A DNA stretch of 64,000 nucleotides from Crocodylus rhombifer (Eukaryota > Chordata > Crocodylia > Crocodylidae): assembly GCA_038503035.1 (NCBI GenBank), contig JAVSML010019116.1:1-64000 (forward strand), written 5' to 3'. Made by a program: the position numbers and the translations under genes. A model generated the notes under the pieces. It ran no database searches. It was given only the letters and a program-made list of their open reading frames with translations, and was not told where the DNA came from. Within the stretch, counting starts at the first letter, position 1; each line of letters opens with the position of its first letter. This document shows positions 54,001 through 63,219 of this stretch, one piece after another.

Positions 54001-56262
54001 AGCTTTAAAATGAGTTTCCTCGGGCCACAGCCACACCCAGAAGTGAGAACTATCAAACAAGCAATTATCTTTTTGCCTTAATTAAAAGAGAAATCCATTT
54101 CACTTGCGTAAGATGATTGGAGGCTCCAGGTAATTGGAGCCTTCATGCTTCTGATGGTTAAAAAACAGCCTAAATTTGTTTGTGATCGGGTTTATACCTA
54201 TTTGATCTTGTGCCAATAGCTTCCTTCCGCTTCAAGGCAAAATAAAAATCCTGGCAACTCAAGGCCAAGATGAGGGGTGGTGGTGCAGCATAGTTCTCTC
54301 CTGCCCATGAAGGTAAGAACTCCATCATGCTACCACTTGCAGAAGCCATGGCAGTAATACACTGCACTTGAAACTCTGACCCAAAGCACCCCCTTCCCCC
54401 TTTTAATAAAACTGCCCCATTTTCACCCTCCACACCAGCTGCAGGCCTGGGGAGGACACTTTCCATAGCAGAGGTTCGAGGGTTGGTGCTATGGAACAAG
54501 ACTGAATTGGTACAGAGGGGCTCTGTGCTACTTCGCTACTTTGAGATTTCTGTTTGAATAACCAAAACTATTCCAGTCATTTAATCAGAGATCACCAAGG
54601 TGAGTAAACTAAAAATACAACATAGGAGCTGCAAAAGCCATAAAATAACCTCCCAAAACTCTCAAACTTCCAAAAAAGGTTACAAAAATCTCAATTCCCT
54701 ACATTTTTTTTCTTTTAGACTGATTTAAGAAGAGATCTGCTGTTACGTTTATCGCAGTTACATGGTCATCTCCTGCAGTTACTGCACGATATACAGTGAT
54801 TACTGGGTTAAAAGTAACTACGCACACTTCCTGTGACCAAAAATACAAAAAAAAAAATTAAATCCATTCAAATGTGAATATCCTTTCAACTTTTTTTTTA
54901 TTGAGTGAAGGAAAAAAAATCTCTCTGAAAGTAATGGCTTTTAACTTTCCTCCAGCCTCTACTCTGCCCTGAGGTCTCTCCCCACATTATCACTGCATTG
55001 ACAAAGTTTTTTTAACATTATATCCCAAAGAATCAAAATGCCTTAGCAGCCTGTTCAACTGGGAAAAAAAACAGATCTGTTCTTAGAAAACCACCAACAC
55101 TTACGCTCCAGTGCAATTGTGACTTGTCTCTCACTGTCTGTCTTACGATAAGCAGGGTGCCATTATACATGCAATGTTGACAACTTTTCAGACTCAAAAA
55201 AGTAGCTTTAAATGACTAATGCAGAGAACGTCTGTTGCTATTGCTGTGCAGGACATTTAGCCATCAATAAAAGAATCCAATTGATTTCCCTTCCTTTTTC
55301 AGTTCCATCATTTGAAATAAATTAGTTCCTCCTTCATAAAAGAAACATAAAAGCCAAACAAAACCCAAACAAGCAACTCTTTTTGTGATTGAACACAATG
55401 GAAGTCAGTTCACTTGCACAAACCACTTGGTCATTATTAGCTAAAAACAAAACACAGCAGTAAGAAGGAAAAAATAGGTTAAGGAGAGTTATAAACACAT
55501 CAGCTACTACTCTTGTACTTTTTAATGTTACTGAAATAATGATTTCCTCCCATCAAGCATTACGACTGGTCAAATTTGGATTCAAAACCTTCATAGTATC
55601 TTTTTTTTTTTAAACTGAAGAGATCAAGCATTTTGCATTCCATTCATAGCTACCATTTTCCCCAATCAGAGTTGAGCCATGCTACTTAGATACTATTAGT
55701 GTCCTAATATGTCTATTATATACTTCTACAACACCTTTTTGTATTTCCAGTTGTTGCTGTTAAAGATATGCTGCATAATATTACCAATAACAGTTTCTGA
55801 ACATTACGGAGTACATATGAAAGGCAGGGTAGAGGGTTGTAAGTTTCTATACATGCAATTTTAAAAGTCTGTATAAACAGTTCTGATAAATCTAAAATGA
55901 TCTGTATTTCCTGCTTTTCTCCCAAATGACTTTGCAAATGTAGCGTTACACAAAAACATAAAATAAAAGTGCAAACTTACAAGATAAAGAATGTGTGCCT
56001 TTGGGTAAGTATTCGAAGAGCAGAGAACTATCTTCACTCAGCATGTCAGCTTTCAGAGACAGCAGGCTGTTCTTACTCATGAGGGCTGCCCGCAGGTTAG
56101 CAACTGTTGCAGCCTGAAGTGCATCATCCTTCTCTGGAGTAAGAGGCTGAGACAGGTAACTAGCTTCACCGCCTATGAGTGCTTCATCCACATTTGTGTA
56201 AAGATCAGATCTCTCCACACGGTTATCAGAGCTGCTAGGTTCTGTCACCGTCACATCACCAC
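32659..56262 (-). CDS. ZBTB46: ZBTB46 (BTBD4, zDC), 3' part of the gene, canonical form
   Basis: Three exons on the minus strand, 56262-55981, 38112-37937 and 33045-32659, join in frame to about 281 codons. They match the C-terminal half of ZBTB46, a BTB zinc-finger repressor that marks and shapes classical dendritic cells and endothelium in mammals. Seen here: [20 protein letters not shown] and the [10 protein letters not shown] block, two intact C2H2 fingers, a third degenerate finger, and an acidic tail ending in DKDFTWIS (human ends DKDFAWLS). The BTB domain and N-terminal half are encoded to the right of the window. The tail-to-tail position with SLC2A4RG is the same as in human 20q13.33. 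A second set of finger exons lies inside its 17.9 kb intron. Confidence 0.94.
33617..33770 (-). mobile_element. CR1 LINE fragment
   Basis: The plus strand reads attaaaaacctccaaggg-tggagactccaccacc, then ctcctagtgagaaagttttt and ctcccttgctgcaacttg, the characteristic CR1 3'-region words in reverse. The extreme 3' end (ctagtccaacc part) is missing here, so this is an internal fragment. Confidence 0.8.
34000..34130 (+). mobile_element. MIR-like SINE (diverged)
   Basis: The order tggagtttggtcccaaatc, ttgcagaatgaccctggaca-attcaccgaatcc, ttgtgcttaagtt follows the MIR pattern (tgtgaccttgggcaagtcacttaacc). It is heavily diverged, so the call is tentative. Confidence 0.45.
36251..36350. other. Assembly gap (100 N)
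   Basis: Exactly 100 N, the usual placeholder for a gap of unknown size. It is followed by 12 G, so it probably broke at a G-rich, polymerase-stalling tract. Distances across it are unreliable. Confidence 0.98.
37937..38112 (-). CDS. ZBTB46: ZBTB46 zinc-finger exon (canonical fingers 1 and 2)
   Basis: The acceptor is gctcttttacag|TA and the donor ACCTTG|gtaagt. It encodes [20 protein letters not shown] continuing to [12 protein letters not shown], then [20 protein letters not shown] and MKRHTL. Finger 1 is C-x2-C-x12-H-x3-H. Finger 2 has CEIC...H and its last His (in VHS) comes from the next exon. The TGERPY linker is classical. It enters needing one base from the exon before (T plus TA gives Leu) and ends in phase 0. 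By eye the sequence is essentially that of human ZBTB46. Confidence 0.97.
41174..41470 (-). mobile_element. CR1 LINE, 3' end fragment
   Basis: This is the best-preserved CR1 copy. It starts at the terminal motif attcatacaatcatagaa, then ggtggaaagggagctcagg-aggtcacatctagtgc, aaccccctgctcaaagcagg, atcagccccaactacatca and ccctcctagtgagaaagatt. The 3' end is at the low coordinate, so the insertion is in minus orientation. The wording (ggctttgtctatctgg) is closest to what I remember of crocodilian CR1. Confidence 0.9.
44822..44841. repeat. G-rich tract (G-runs of 6 and 12)
   Basis: A G-run of 6, a C, then about 12-13 G, followed by a further purine-only stretch to 44876 with several GGGGG runs. 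It is a G-quadruplex and triplex candidate and a likely place for assembly length errors. Confidence 0.85.
46360..46490 (+). mobile_element. MIR-like SINE
   Basis: The sequence reads caggaatcaggagacctagg-ttctgccggtgacctttggg, then taagcttgtccaca, cagatgggaactatgacac and tttgtaaagcactcagatt. This follows the MIR consensus order (sequence with ggagacctgggttct, gaccttgggcaagtc, cagatgg and gtaaagcgctcag), in plus orientation and opposite to ZBTB46. Confidence 0.7.
46822..47372 (-). CDS. ZBTB46: Alternative ZBTB46 terminal exon with four zinc fingers (exon C)
   Basis: The acceptor is gtttctgttttag|AG at 47372 and the stop TAG at 46824-46822. It encodes 182 residues. Finger 1 is CGFC-x12-H-IHE-H; finger 2 CSKC-x12-H-EKTI-H; finger 3 CPNC-x12-H-LTSV-H; finger 4 CLFC-x12-H-MKM-C, a C2HC form. 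Fingers 3 and 4 are joined by SNEHTFV, like a classical linker. An acidic tail follows ([17 protein letters not shown]). The exon needs one base from upstream, and exon B supplies it (G plus AG gives Glu). It differs completely from the canonical fingers at 37.9-38.1 kb. I infer it is a terminal exon of an alternative ZBTB46 mRNA. Alternatively it could be a nested gene, but I found no first exon for one. Minus-strand polyadenylation candidates lie at 45167 (ATTAAA), 44489 and 44437 (AATAAA). Confidence 0.78.
47457..47508 (-). CDS. ZBTB46: Alternative ZBTB46 exon B (52 bp)
   Basis: A tiny exon with a good acceptor (tgttcatttgcag|GTC) and donor (GACGCAG|gtaaat). It is 17 codons plus one base: [17 protein letters not shown], starting in phase 0 and ending in phase 1. 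The phases fit exon A upstream and exon C downstream. It is 84 bp of intron away from exon C. Because it ends in phase 1 it could also join the canonical finger exon at 38112 in frame, so A plus B might also be used as a 75-codon cassette insert. Confidence 0.65.
48745..48917 (-). CDS. ZBTB46: Alternative ZBTB46 exon A
   Basis: The acceptor is ctgtgttcctcag|GG and the donor ACTCAG|gtaaga. It has 57 whole codons after a split first codon. The T left at the end of the exon at 55981 plus GG gives Trp, so it joins ZBTB46 in frame. It encodes [20 protein letters not shown] then [20 protein letters not shown] and [17 protein letters not shown], a Ser/Pro-rich, probably disordered linker. It ends in phase 0, matching exon B. 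Recognition rests on splice signals, phase agreement and open reading, not on a known homologue. Confidence 0.7.
54121..54142. repeat. Short perfect inverted repeat (hairpin)
   Basis: Eight-base arms aggctcca and tggagcct enclose the loop ggtaat. The loop region also reads TAATTGG. It is in the ZBTB46 intron with no other feature nearby. Confidence 0.7.
55981..56262 (-). CDS. ZBTB46: ZBTB46 exon upstream of the fingers (common to both 3' ends)
   Basis: The acceptor is atttccatag|GT at 56262 and the donor TTATCTT|gtaagt at 55981. It has 93 whole codons between split codons: [80 protein letters not shown] and [13 protein letters not shown]. This matches the human segment from SVTEASSSDSRGER to HSLSLNEF. 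It ends in phase 1 (a single T), compatible with the canonical finger exon (T+TA) and alternative exon A (T+GG). Confidence 0.95.
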
Positions 56263-57077
56263 CTATGGAAATAAAAAAATGCCATTAGGAAGACGTATAA
56301 AATATGCCTCGCCTTGAAAGTCCACACGTCTACCATACATGCATTTCTAAAGTCCAGATAACTAGGAACCAATACTACATAGTTCAAGAGGGAAGCAGTC
56401 CCCTCAGTTTAACTCTCTTAGCAAATGGCAGGAATATTCCAATTAGTCCCAACCTTGCTGATACATTGGATTTCTTCAGCTTAACCCAAAACTTGCTTTA
56501 CAGGTACTCTATATCAAAGCAAACTTTGTTAGCTTTGCCTGTTGCCAACCACTGAAGCCTCTTTGTAATGCATCATGAGGAACTGATTTGTTGGAAACAC
56601 CTCCTGCACACCTTCAAAAAAGCTTGTGAACCGTAACATTGTTTTACTGAAGAGCACATACTCTTTTACAAATTAAAGATGATGCCACCAGAATCAGGTC
56701 AATGAAATCTCTCTGGACCTACTAATAGGAGCTGTAGCCTGCAATGCTGTCCTGGGAACTAGTTGGGTATCTTCATAGCAACTATAAGCAATGACAACCC
56801 AACAGAGTACAAATAGTAAGAAAACCTCTCACTAAGCTATATCAGTTTGTACTTTGTACTAGGGTTTAAGAGCCTCAATAACTACCAGTTCAGAGACTTT
56901 GACAGTGCACTAGTAGAGAAGCTGTTTTCAGTCCCTTAAATTGCAGCTTTCCAAAACATTATTCGTCCAGGCTGAAATTTTCCAGCCCTGGTTTCTTCCC
57001 TGAAGACGTTTTTGGAAAATTTGAGCAACAGAAGTTCTACTCTGTACAGGGTCCATGAGGTCATTTATATGAAAAGG

Positions 57078-57110
57078 GCATGCATGTGTGTGTGCACGTG
57101 TGCACACACA
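57078..57110. repeat. Alternating purine-pyrimidine tract (Z-DNA candidate)
   Basis: Thirty-three bases alternate purine and pyrimidine without a break, made of TG, CG and CA steps (TG runs, then GCACGTGTGC, then CA runs). Its centre is palindromic, so it could also extrude as a cruciform. Confidence 0.75.
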
Positions 57111-58186
57111 AACACACTTTAAATGGTTCAATCGCATGCAAAAAGAGATTAAGCTTTACATGAGCAATAGTGACAGATTTCTGAGCTAACAATGCCAAGT
57201 GCTTCAAGAATAATCAACACAGTGAATACAAATATAATGGACCATTAAAAAAAAAAAAAGACATGCAAAAAAAGATACAAGATGATACCAAGTATATAAT
57301 GTTCACAATTTTGCATGCATTCGTATGTTTTTGCTTTTATTGAAATAAAAAGAGGTGCTGATCTCCATCCATACCTCCAGCCACCATGGTAATTATTTGA
57401 AAAATTCATAAAGAAAAGAATTACCACCAAGCTGCCAAACAGGAACCTTTTCCCATAAATGTGAAGTAGTTAATTAGTCAGTAGTCACATGCAGCCAACC
57501 TAAAACCCAATCTCACACATCTGGATAATGGTTAAGACTCCCTAACAAACAATGCCTATCTAGCATGTATTAAAAATTAAGATCTTCAGGCTGTTTTGGG
57601 GAAACTCTGGAAATGACCCAGCAAAGGTGACTGCAGCTCTAGAACTCTGCACAATTCATACATAAATATATGGGGGGGAAGAGGAGGTTTTTCAGGTAGA
57701 TAGATCTCAAATGATGTATACTTTGAATGTCAAAACACCGTAAAATCCACACAAACCAACAGGAAGTCAATGCAGGTATAAGAACTGGTATTATATGCTT
57801 CCCTTCAATATACCCCACTCAGAGAACTTGGCCGGCAGACAGCTGTCAACAATAGTTGTTGGGACATATGAGGAATAGTGAAGGAAAGGGAATGTCTAGT
57901 TGTAGGCTTTAAATACATCCTCTGTCTCCTTAAGCAGGCAAGCTATTTCTGATTGACAAGGGACCATTACCCTGCTCCAACTCAATTTTTCTTTTTGGAG
58001 TAACTACCCAGTTGTACTCATTCCCATCAGAAAAAAAATATAATAAAAGTTTAAGTTTTGAGTTTCTAAATTTTAGTTTTGATGTTTGTTTTTTTAAACT
58101 GTTAATACTTAGCTATGCTTCTTTCTGTTGTATTGAACAGTATAGTCATTTAAAAATAATTACGTATACATTACATGTTATTAGGT

Positions 58187-58211
58187 AGTTTCCCTTTAAA
58201 CAGAATTCAAA
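58187..58211 (+). repeat. 25-base direct repeat, copy 1
   Basis: Reads agtttccctttaaacagaat then tcaaa. It matches 60695-60719 at 24 of 25 positions, with no similarity in the flanks. It contains GAATTC and an almost palindromic tttaaa core. Confidence 0.8.
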
Positions 58212-60694
58212 TTCAAGCATCATAAAATGGCCAGAGAACAAAGAATTCGAGCCAATTTAAAAAGTGATATAATGAACATCTTTATCAAACAGGTGGTTAC
58301 AAATGGATACCAAACTTGTTGTTCTTCTCATGTTTGGAGTGCATTTCTGCATGTAGCAACAAAGAATTCAGGGCAGAAAGTATGTTTGACAACAAAAGTT
58401 ACTGTTGCCAAATACAGGCAGTAAATACTTCCATTTTTCTCACTTCTTTTCAGAAGCCAATTACAGATGCTGACTGACAGCTTCCAGAATCTGTTGCTGC
58501 ATGCTACACATACACACTAATTGCTAAAACACATGCAGATTAATTGTAACTGTGACAAGATATTAAAGATTTCCCAAAAGCCAAGACAGCAGAAGACAAG
58601 CTTTGGCACTTCTCATATGTATAGTATAACTGGCTCAAATACACAGCAAGGCAAAACATATCCTCATACAATCACATGCATATTAAAATACTCTTCAACC
58701 TGGAACAGACAAATGTAATTTATATCAGTTTTGCAAGCTCTTGTGAATTAAACAGGGATCAGGAATGGATAGATGGGCAACTATCACAGACAGTAGGCAG
58801 GTATTATTGCAATTTGCTCCTGGCCAGGAAGGTAGCCTTTAGCAAACATCTGCCTCAGGATGGACATAGCTGGACAAAAATGTAAATTGCTGAATCTTAT
58901 GCCAATAAAGGTTTATCCTGATTTCTTCAAAAGCAATTCTCCATCAAAAGACGTGAAACTGCCTCCTCCTAAAGGTTCTCTCTTCTGCTGATTACTTTTT
59001 TTTCTTAACACACACATGCAAATTGCTTATTACTTTATGTAAATATTGTATGTCCAGAGTCGGAGAACATAAAAAATAAATGAAGTCCTTCTTCACAGAG
59101 CCTCTAAAACTATTCTTCTCTTCTGTCCGATATAAAAAGCTTAGTATGTTACCAAGGAATTATGTAAAATCTAGAGTATCCATCACTGCCCAGTAATCAA
59201 AGTTCTTCATTAAGGCCCTTCAAATTCCTGTAAACTAAGTTTCCATAAATGTATTTTTTCTTTAAACTGTCCAAGGAAACGAAACATTGCAAGCTTCAGC
59301 TTCACCTAACTTGCAGCTTTTATTGCAGTTTTTTTTTTTTAACCACTAAGGCATTCCTCTGATTCAAGGCACCATTCACTGAAGTCTTGATCAGGGCCAG
59401 CAAGTGAAACAGGGGATTAATGCTGTTCTGAAAAACTGAGCTCATTAATGTCATTGAAATTAGTTCTTCCCCATTATTCTTTTGCCCCACCCTAGTTTCC
59501 AGGGCACCAAATCTTTCAGAAAAGCTTTATTCATTCAGCTGAATAAAGATATTTATAAAAGCACAGGGTTTGTTTTATCAATTTTAACTGCAGTGTACAT
59601 CCCACATCCCTGACACTGAAAGCAATGTTTAACTGGAAAAGCCCTTATTTACACATTAATAAAAAAAAAAGTACAGGAACCCATATTACATGGATTTTCA
59701 CACAGAGCAATCACATATCCTAGTTGCTTAGCATACGATGAAAATGCATTTTGTCCTTGATTACACTGACCAGCTGGTAATTACCACAACTAAGCAAGAA
59801 TGACAGTCAAGCAGTTTGAGAGAGTGGCTACAGCAAGTTCCTAAACCAACACAGATAGGCAAGGCTGCTGTGTATAATTTACGTTTGGAAAAAACAGAAC
59901 TGAACTGGATATTCACTCTGCTGAGGAATACGCTAGCAATAAAATACAGCTCTCTGTTTCATGCGTATAGTTCCTAATCCAGATTACAGTTACTTGATCT
60001 CAGCAGCAAGCTGCTACTTTGGCAACCTGGATTTTATTTTAAAAGTAATACTAAACTGCAAGGGGCCATAAACTGAAGATGAGAAAATTAAACACACCTA
60101 GAGATAGTAAAAAACAAACAAACAACTGAAATATTTTTTCTACAGAGACAATTATCTTATATTTACCTAGTCTGAAGAACCCAAAATGCACTTATGTGGG
60201 TGAGAGGCTTGGAAAACATTAATGTTATAAACTATATAGAACTGGTCATGTGATTTACCACTGCATGCAAAAACTATTTCCCTTAGTCTTTACTGAGGAG
60301 TTTATAACAGAAAACATAAATTGCATTATACTGATCAACTGTATTATATTGATCAATTAAAAAAAGGTAGTTTTGCTATATCAAGAGGAATATTTCAAGA
60401 CTGGCTGCAAACATATCTGGGGATGAGGCTGGAATGTATGTAGTCACCTAGGTACCAGTTTGTAATGTGCTGTTTGCAATAATTTTAGCTTGCATATATG
60501 AAAAACTACTGGCTGTTCCTTTACCACACTGTGACAAAGTGCTCCTAAGCTCTTTGGTCTGATCTATGTCTAACAGGGTCTGACAAGTCTCCAAACTTCC
60601 AGTCTGAGAAAACATAAGCCTCAGACTAGCGAGAGACTAAACCTTTGGGCAATGGTTCGGTAACCAACCAGACTCCAGAAAGACGTGATCAGAC

Positions 60695-60719
60695 AGTTTC
60701 CGTTTAAACAGAATTCAAA
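60695..60719 (+). repeat. 25-base direct repeat, copy 2
   Basis: Same as copy 1 except G for C at position 8, which here makes a perfect GTTTAAAC palindrome. Nearby, a second local repeat occurs: actccagaaag(a)acgtga at 60672 and again at 60724. Confidence 0.8.
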
Positions 60720-62353
60720 GGATACTCCAGAAAGAACGTGAAGATTCTCATTCTGTGTATGCACAGTTTGTTCTTAGTTACTATAGCATGAAAAGAAGCT
60801 GAAACCACATTACAGAATGTGTTCTTCTAATATCACACCGTATCAAATTGACATCTTCATTAGATTTTTGCATCTCAAAAAATGCAGTTGGTGCAAACTG
60901 GTGTGGTCTTGACAATCTTGATTCCTCAACTCTACGCAGTATATAAATCCAACCATCAGTTTAGAGTTTAGTCAAAGTGAAAGGACATGAACTGCATGAG
61001 CTCCGTTTTACTGTGAAGAGCAGGAGCCCAAAGACCAATTCAAAACAGTCTCTGCTGTGTAGGACGTCTACGTCCAGCCGCTGTAGCCTTTTAAGAATTT
61101 TTTCACAGACTTCCCTCTTCCAGGAAGCTATGGATGATGACAGATATCACCCAAGATGATTTGCCCAGCAGAAGAATACATGGGTAATATCTGTGAGCAG
61201 ATGTGAATGAATGTGTGCGATTCACAGCACTTTGAAAGTAGATAGTGGATGCTCATCGCTGCCAGTCACAGACGTCAAGGTAGCACTCAGACTGCAGCAT
61301 GAAACTGCTTGGCTGCTTCAAGTTTTATGTCTATTTTGAGCCGAACCCAAAGATCAGTGTCTAGGCCAAGGCCCTTAAAGAAAGAAAAACCCCAAAATAT
61401 ACAACAACAATATTTAAAGGGTCAGGAACTCAGCCCAATCATTTCTAACCACACACTAAATGCAAACATACCACAGACATTTTGCTCTTAACAGAAAAAA
61501 AGCAACTTGACTTTGAGTTTACATATTTCTGGACTAAGTACAAAAAGAATGCTACAAGGTAACAACTGACCAAGCTGGGTAAAGGTATTAGACAGCAGGA
61601 TAATTATCAGTAGGGCTGGAATGCAGAAGTTTCAGATTTTCTTTTAGAGGATGAGGATGTCCATAATCACATTACCTGTGTCTTGTAACCAATGAACCAA
61701 AACTGTTCTGTCCAAGATTAAAATTTACTGATGCAATAAGGAGAAGAGCAAGTCCAGAAACTATGTTACTCCACTGATGGAAGTTGACACAGATAAATGA
61801 AAAAAATAATTAAATTGTGGGAGCTGTATCTGAGACATGGCTTATGGATGCATATAAAAAGCCCATCTCCATTAACTAGAGCATATCATCATCATGGACC
61901 ATGATTAGCTGGAAATTCAGATTTATTAGGTTTTAAGGTAGAACTCAAAGCACTGTTTTATCCAGAAAAAACACACACACCTCAAACTTCTAGTGAGGAA
62001 TTAAAACAAAAGTAATGTGATAATGTAACTTACTAAAAATACTGAAATAAAAGACAATTTTAAACTACTTATCTACAAAAGCTAAAAAGAGTTGCTAATA
62101 AAAGCTTGAAACCTAGTAGTCTGAAGCAAAAATACCTGTGCCATCATCCCCAGACACAGAACACATATATGCTCAAAGAAATAACTCCTGCAGTTTAAAG
62201 AAATACAATTTTATCTTGTAATTAACGACCTGTAACTTGCTTTATTTAAATCACTTTACATTTTTTGCTTTTGCTTATTTGTTCTATGCTTTCATTTCAT
62301 TAGCCCCCCCCTTGCACTTTATGGCTTACAAACATCAAGTTATACTTAATCTC

Positions 62354-62363
62354 NNNNNNNNNN
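62354..62363. other. Assembly gap (10 N)
   Basis: Ten N between a polypyrimidine-rich left flank and ctctcccac on the right. Probably a short estimated-size scaffold gap. Confidence 0.97.
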
Positions 62364-63201
62364 TACTCCCCTCTCCCACACGTTTTCCAGTCATTTCTCC
62401 CCCCAGTCCCAGGCTCCCAATACCACTCTTCCCTTTCAAAATTTATTCCAGTAATTTTTCCCTCCTGCCCACTTTCATTCCTAATTGTCAATGGACAACT
62501 AACCCCACCCCTCCCAGGGAAGGAAAAGCATTTTATGAAATGGGTAAGGTATAGATCAGGAGAGAGATCAAGAATTTTTATTTTGCAAGTTACTTATAAA
62601 CTTTGAATAACAAATCAAATGGTACGAGGTTGCCCACCTTTCATAAATTGCTGGGTTTAATACTCCTCGGTATCATATTTTTTTCAAATGAAACTAAGCA
62701 TTTCTTGTAGATACTTTAATGTCTTCAAAAGGAAAGAGAGAAAAGTCTAAAGTATATGGTGACAGAAGTGAGAGCCAATACAGGGAAAGTAGATGCAATC
62801 AAACATGCAATCTTATATAAAAGAGTCTAGATGAATGTGTATCACACCGCAATGCATGCTACTGGAAATAATAAGTGTTTGGCACAACAAGCATAAACAG
62901 GCATCTGATTTGTTCTTCACAGTTAAATTTCAATTGCAGATAATTACCATTTGAAATCCATTTGTACATTTAAGAATTAATTGTGCTTCATAAATGTTCC
63001 CGTGTTTTGCAACACAATTTATAGACTGTCTTCTTCACATCTGTATGTGATCCACAGATAAGTGGCACATTATAACTGGAATAACCCACAGACAAGCCGA
63101 GTCAAATCGAATCGAAACAAAACAAAACAAAATCCCCCAGATATCGCAGAAAGACCATCAAAAATATTTAAACATTGATTTTAAAATGTACATCATATGG
63201 T

Positions 63202-63219
63202 GGGGGGGGGGGGGGGGGG
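63202..63219. repeat. Poly-G homopolymer (18 bases)
   Basis: Eighteen consecutive G in AT-rich intron DNA. Length is likely polymorphic or misassembled. Confidence 0.9.

Larger units (their letters stand above)
38113..55980 (-). other. ZBTB46: ZBTB46 intron with embedded alternative exons (17.9 kb)
   Basis: GT-AG intron between the exon at 55981 and the finger exon at 38112. It contains a CR1 copy (41174-41470), a MIR-like SINE (46360-46490), several homopolymer runs (42970 poly-A, 44822 poly-G, 44750 poly-C), and the three additional coding exons at 46822-48917. Apart from these I see no gene. The stretches 38.2-41.1, 41.5-44.7 and 49-55.9 kb hold only AT-rich unique-looking sequence. Confidence 0.75.

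Noticed and set aside
54170..54499. 109-codon minus-strand frame starting near [11 protein letters not shown], seen as a possible nested first exon for exons A-C
   Set aside because: There is no donor on the minus strand in a usable place, no BTB-like sequence, and no conserved feature I recognise.
60977..61159. 60-codon plus-strand frame with Ser/Arg-rich sequence
   Set aside because: Too short, no splice or promoter context, opposite strand to the host gene, and no recognised homologue.
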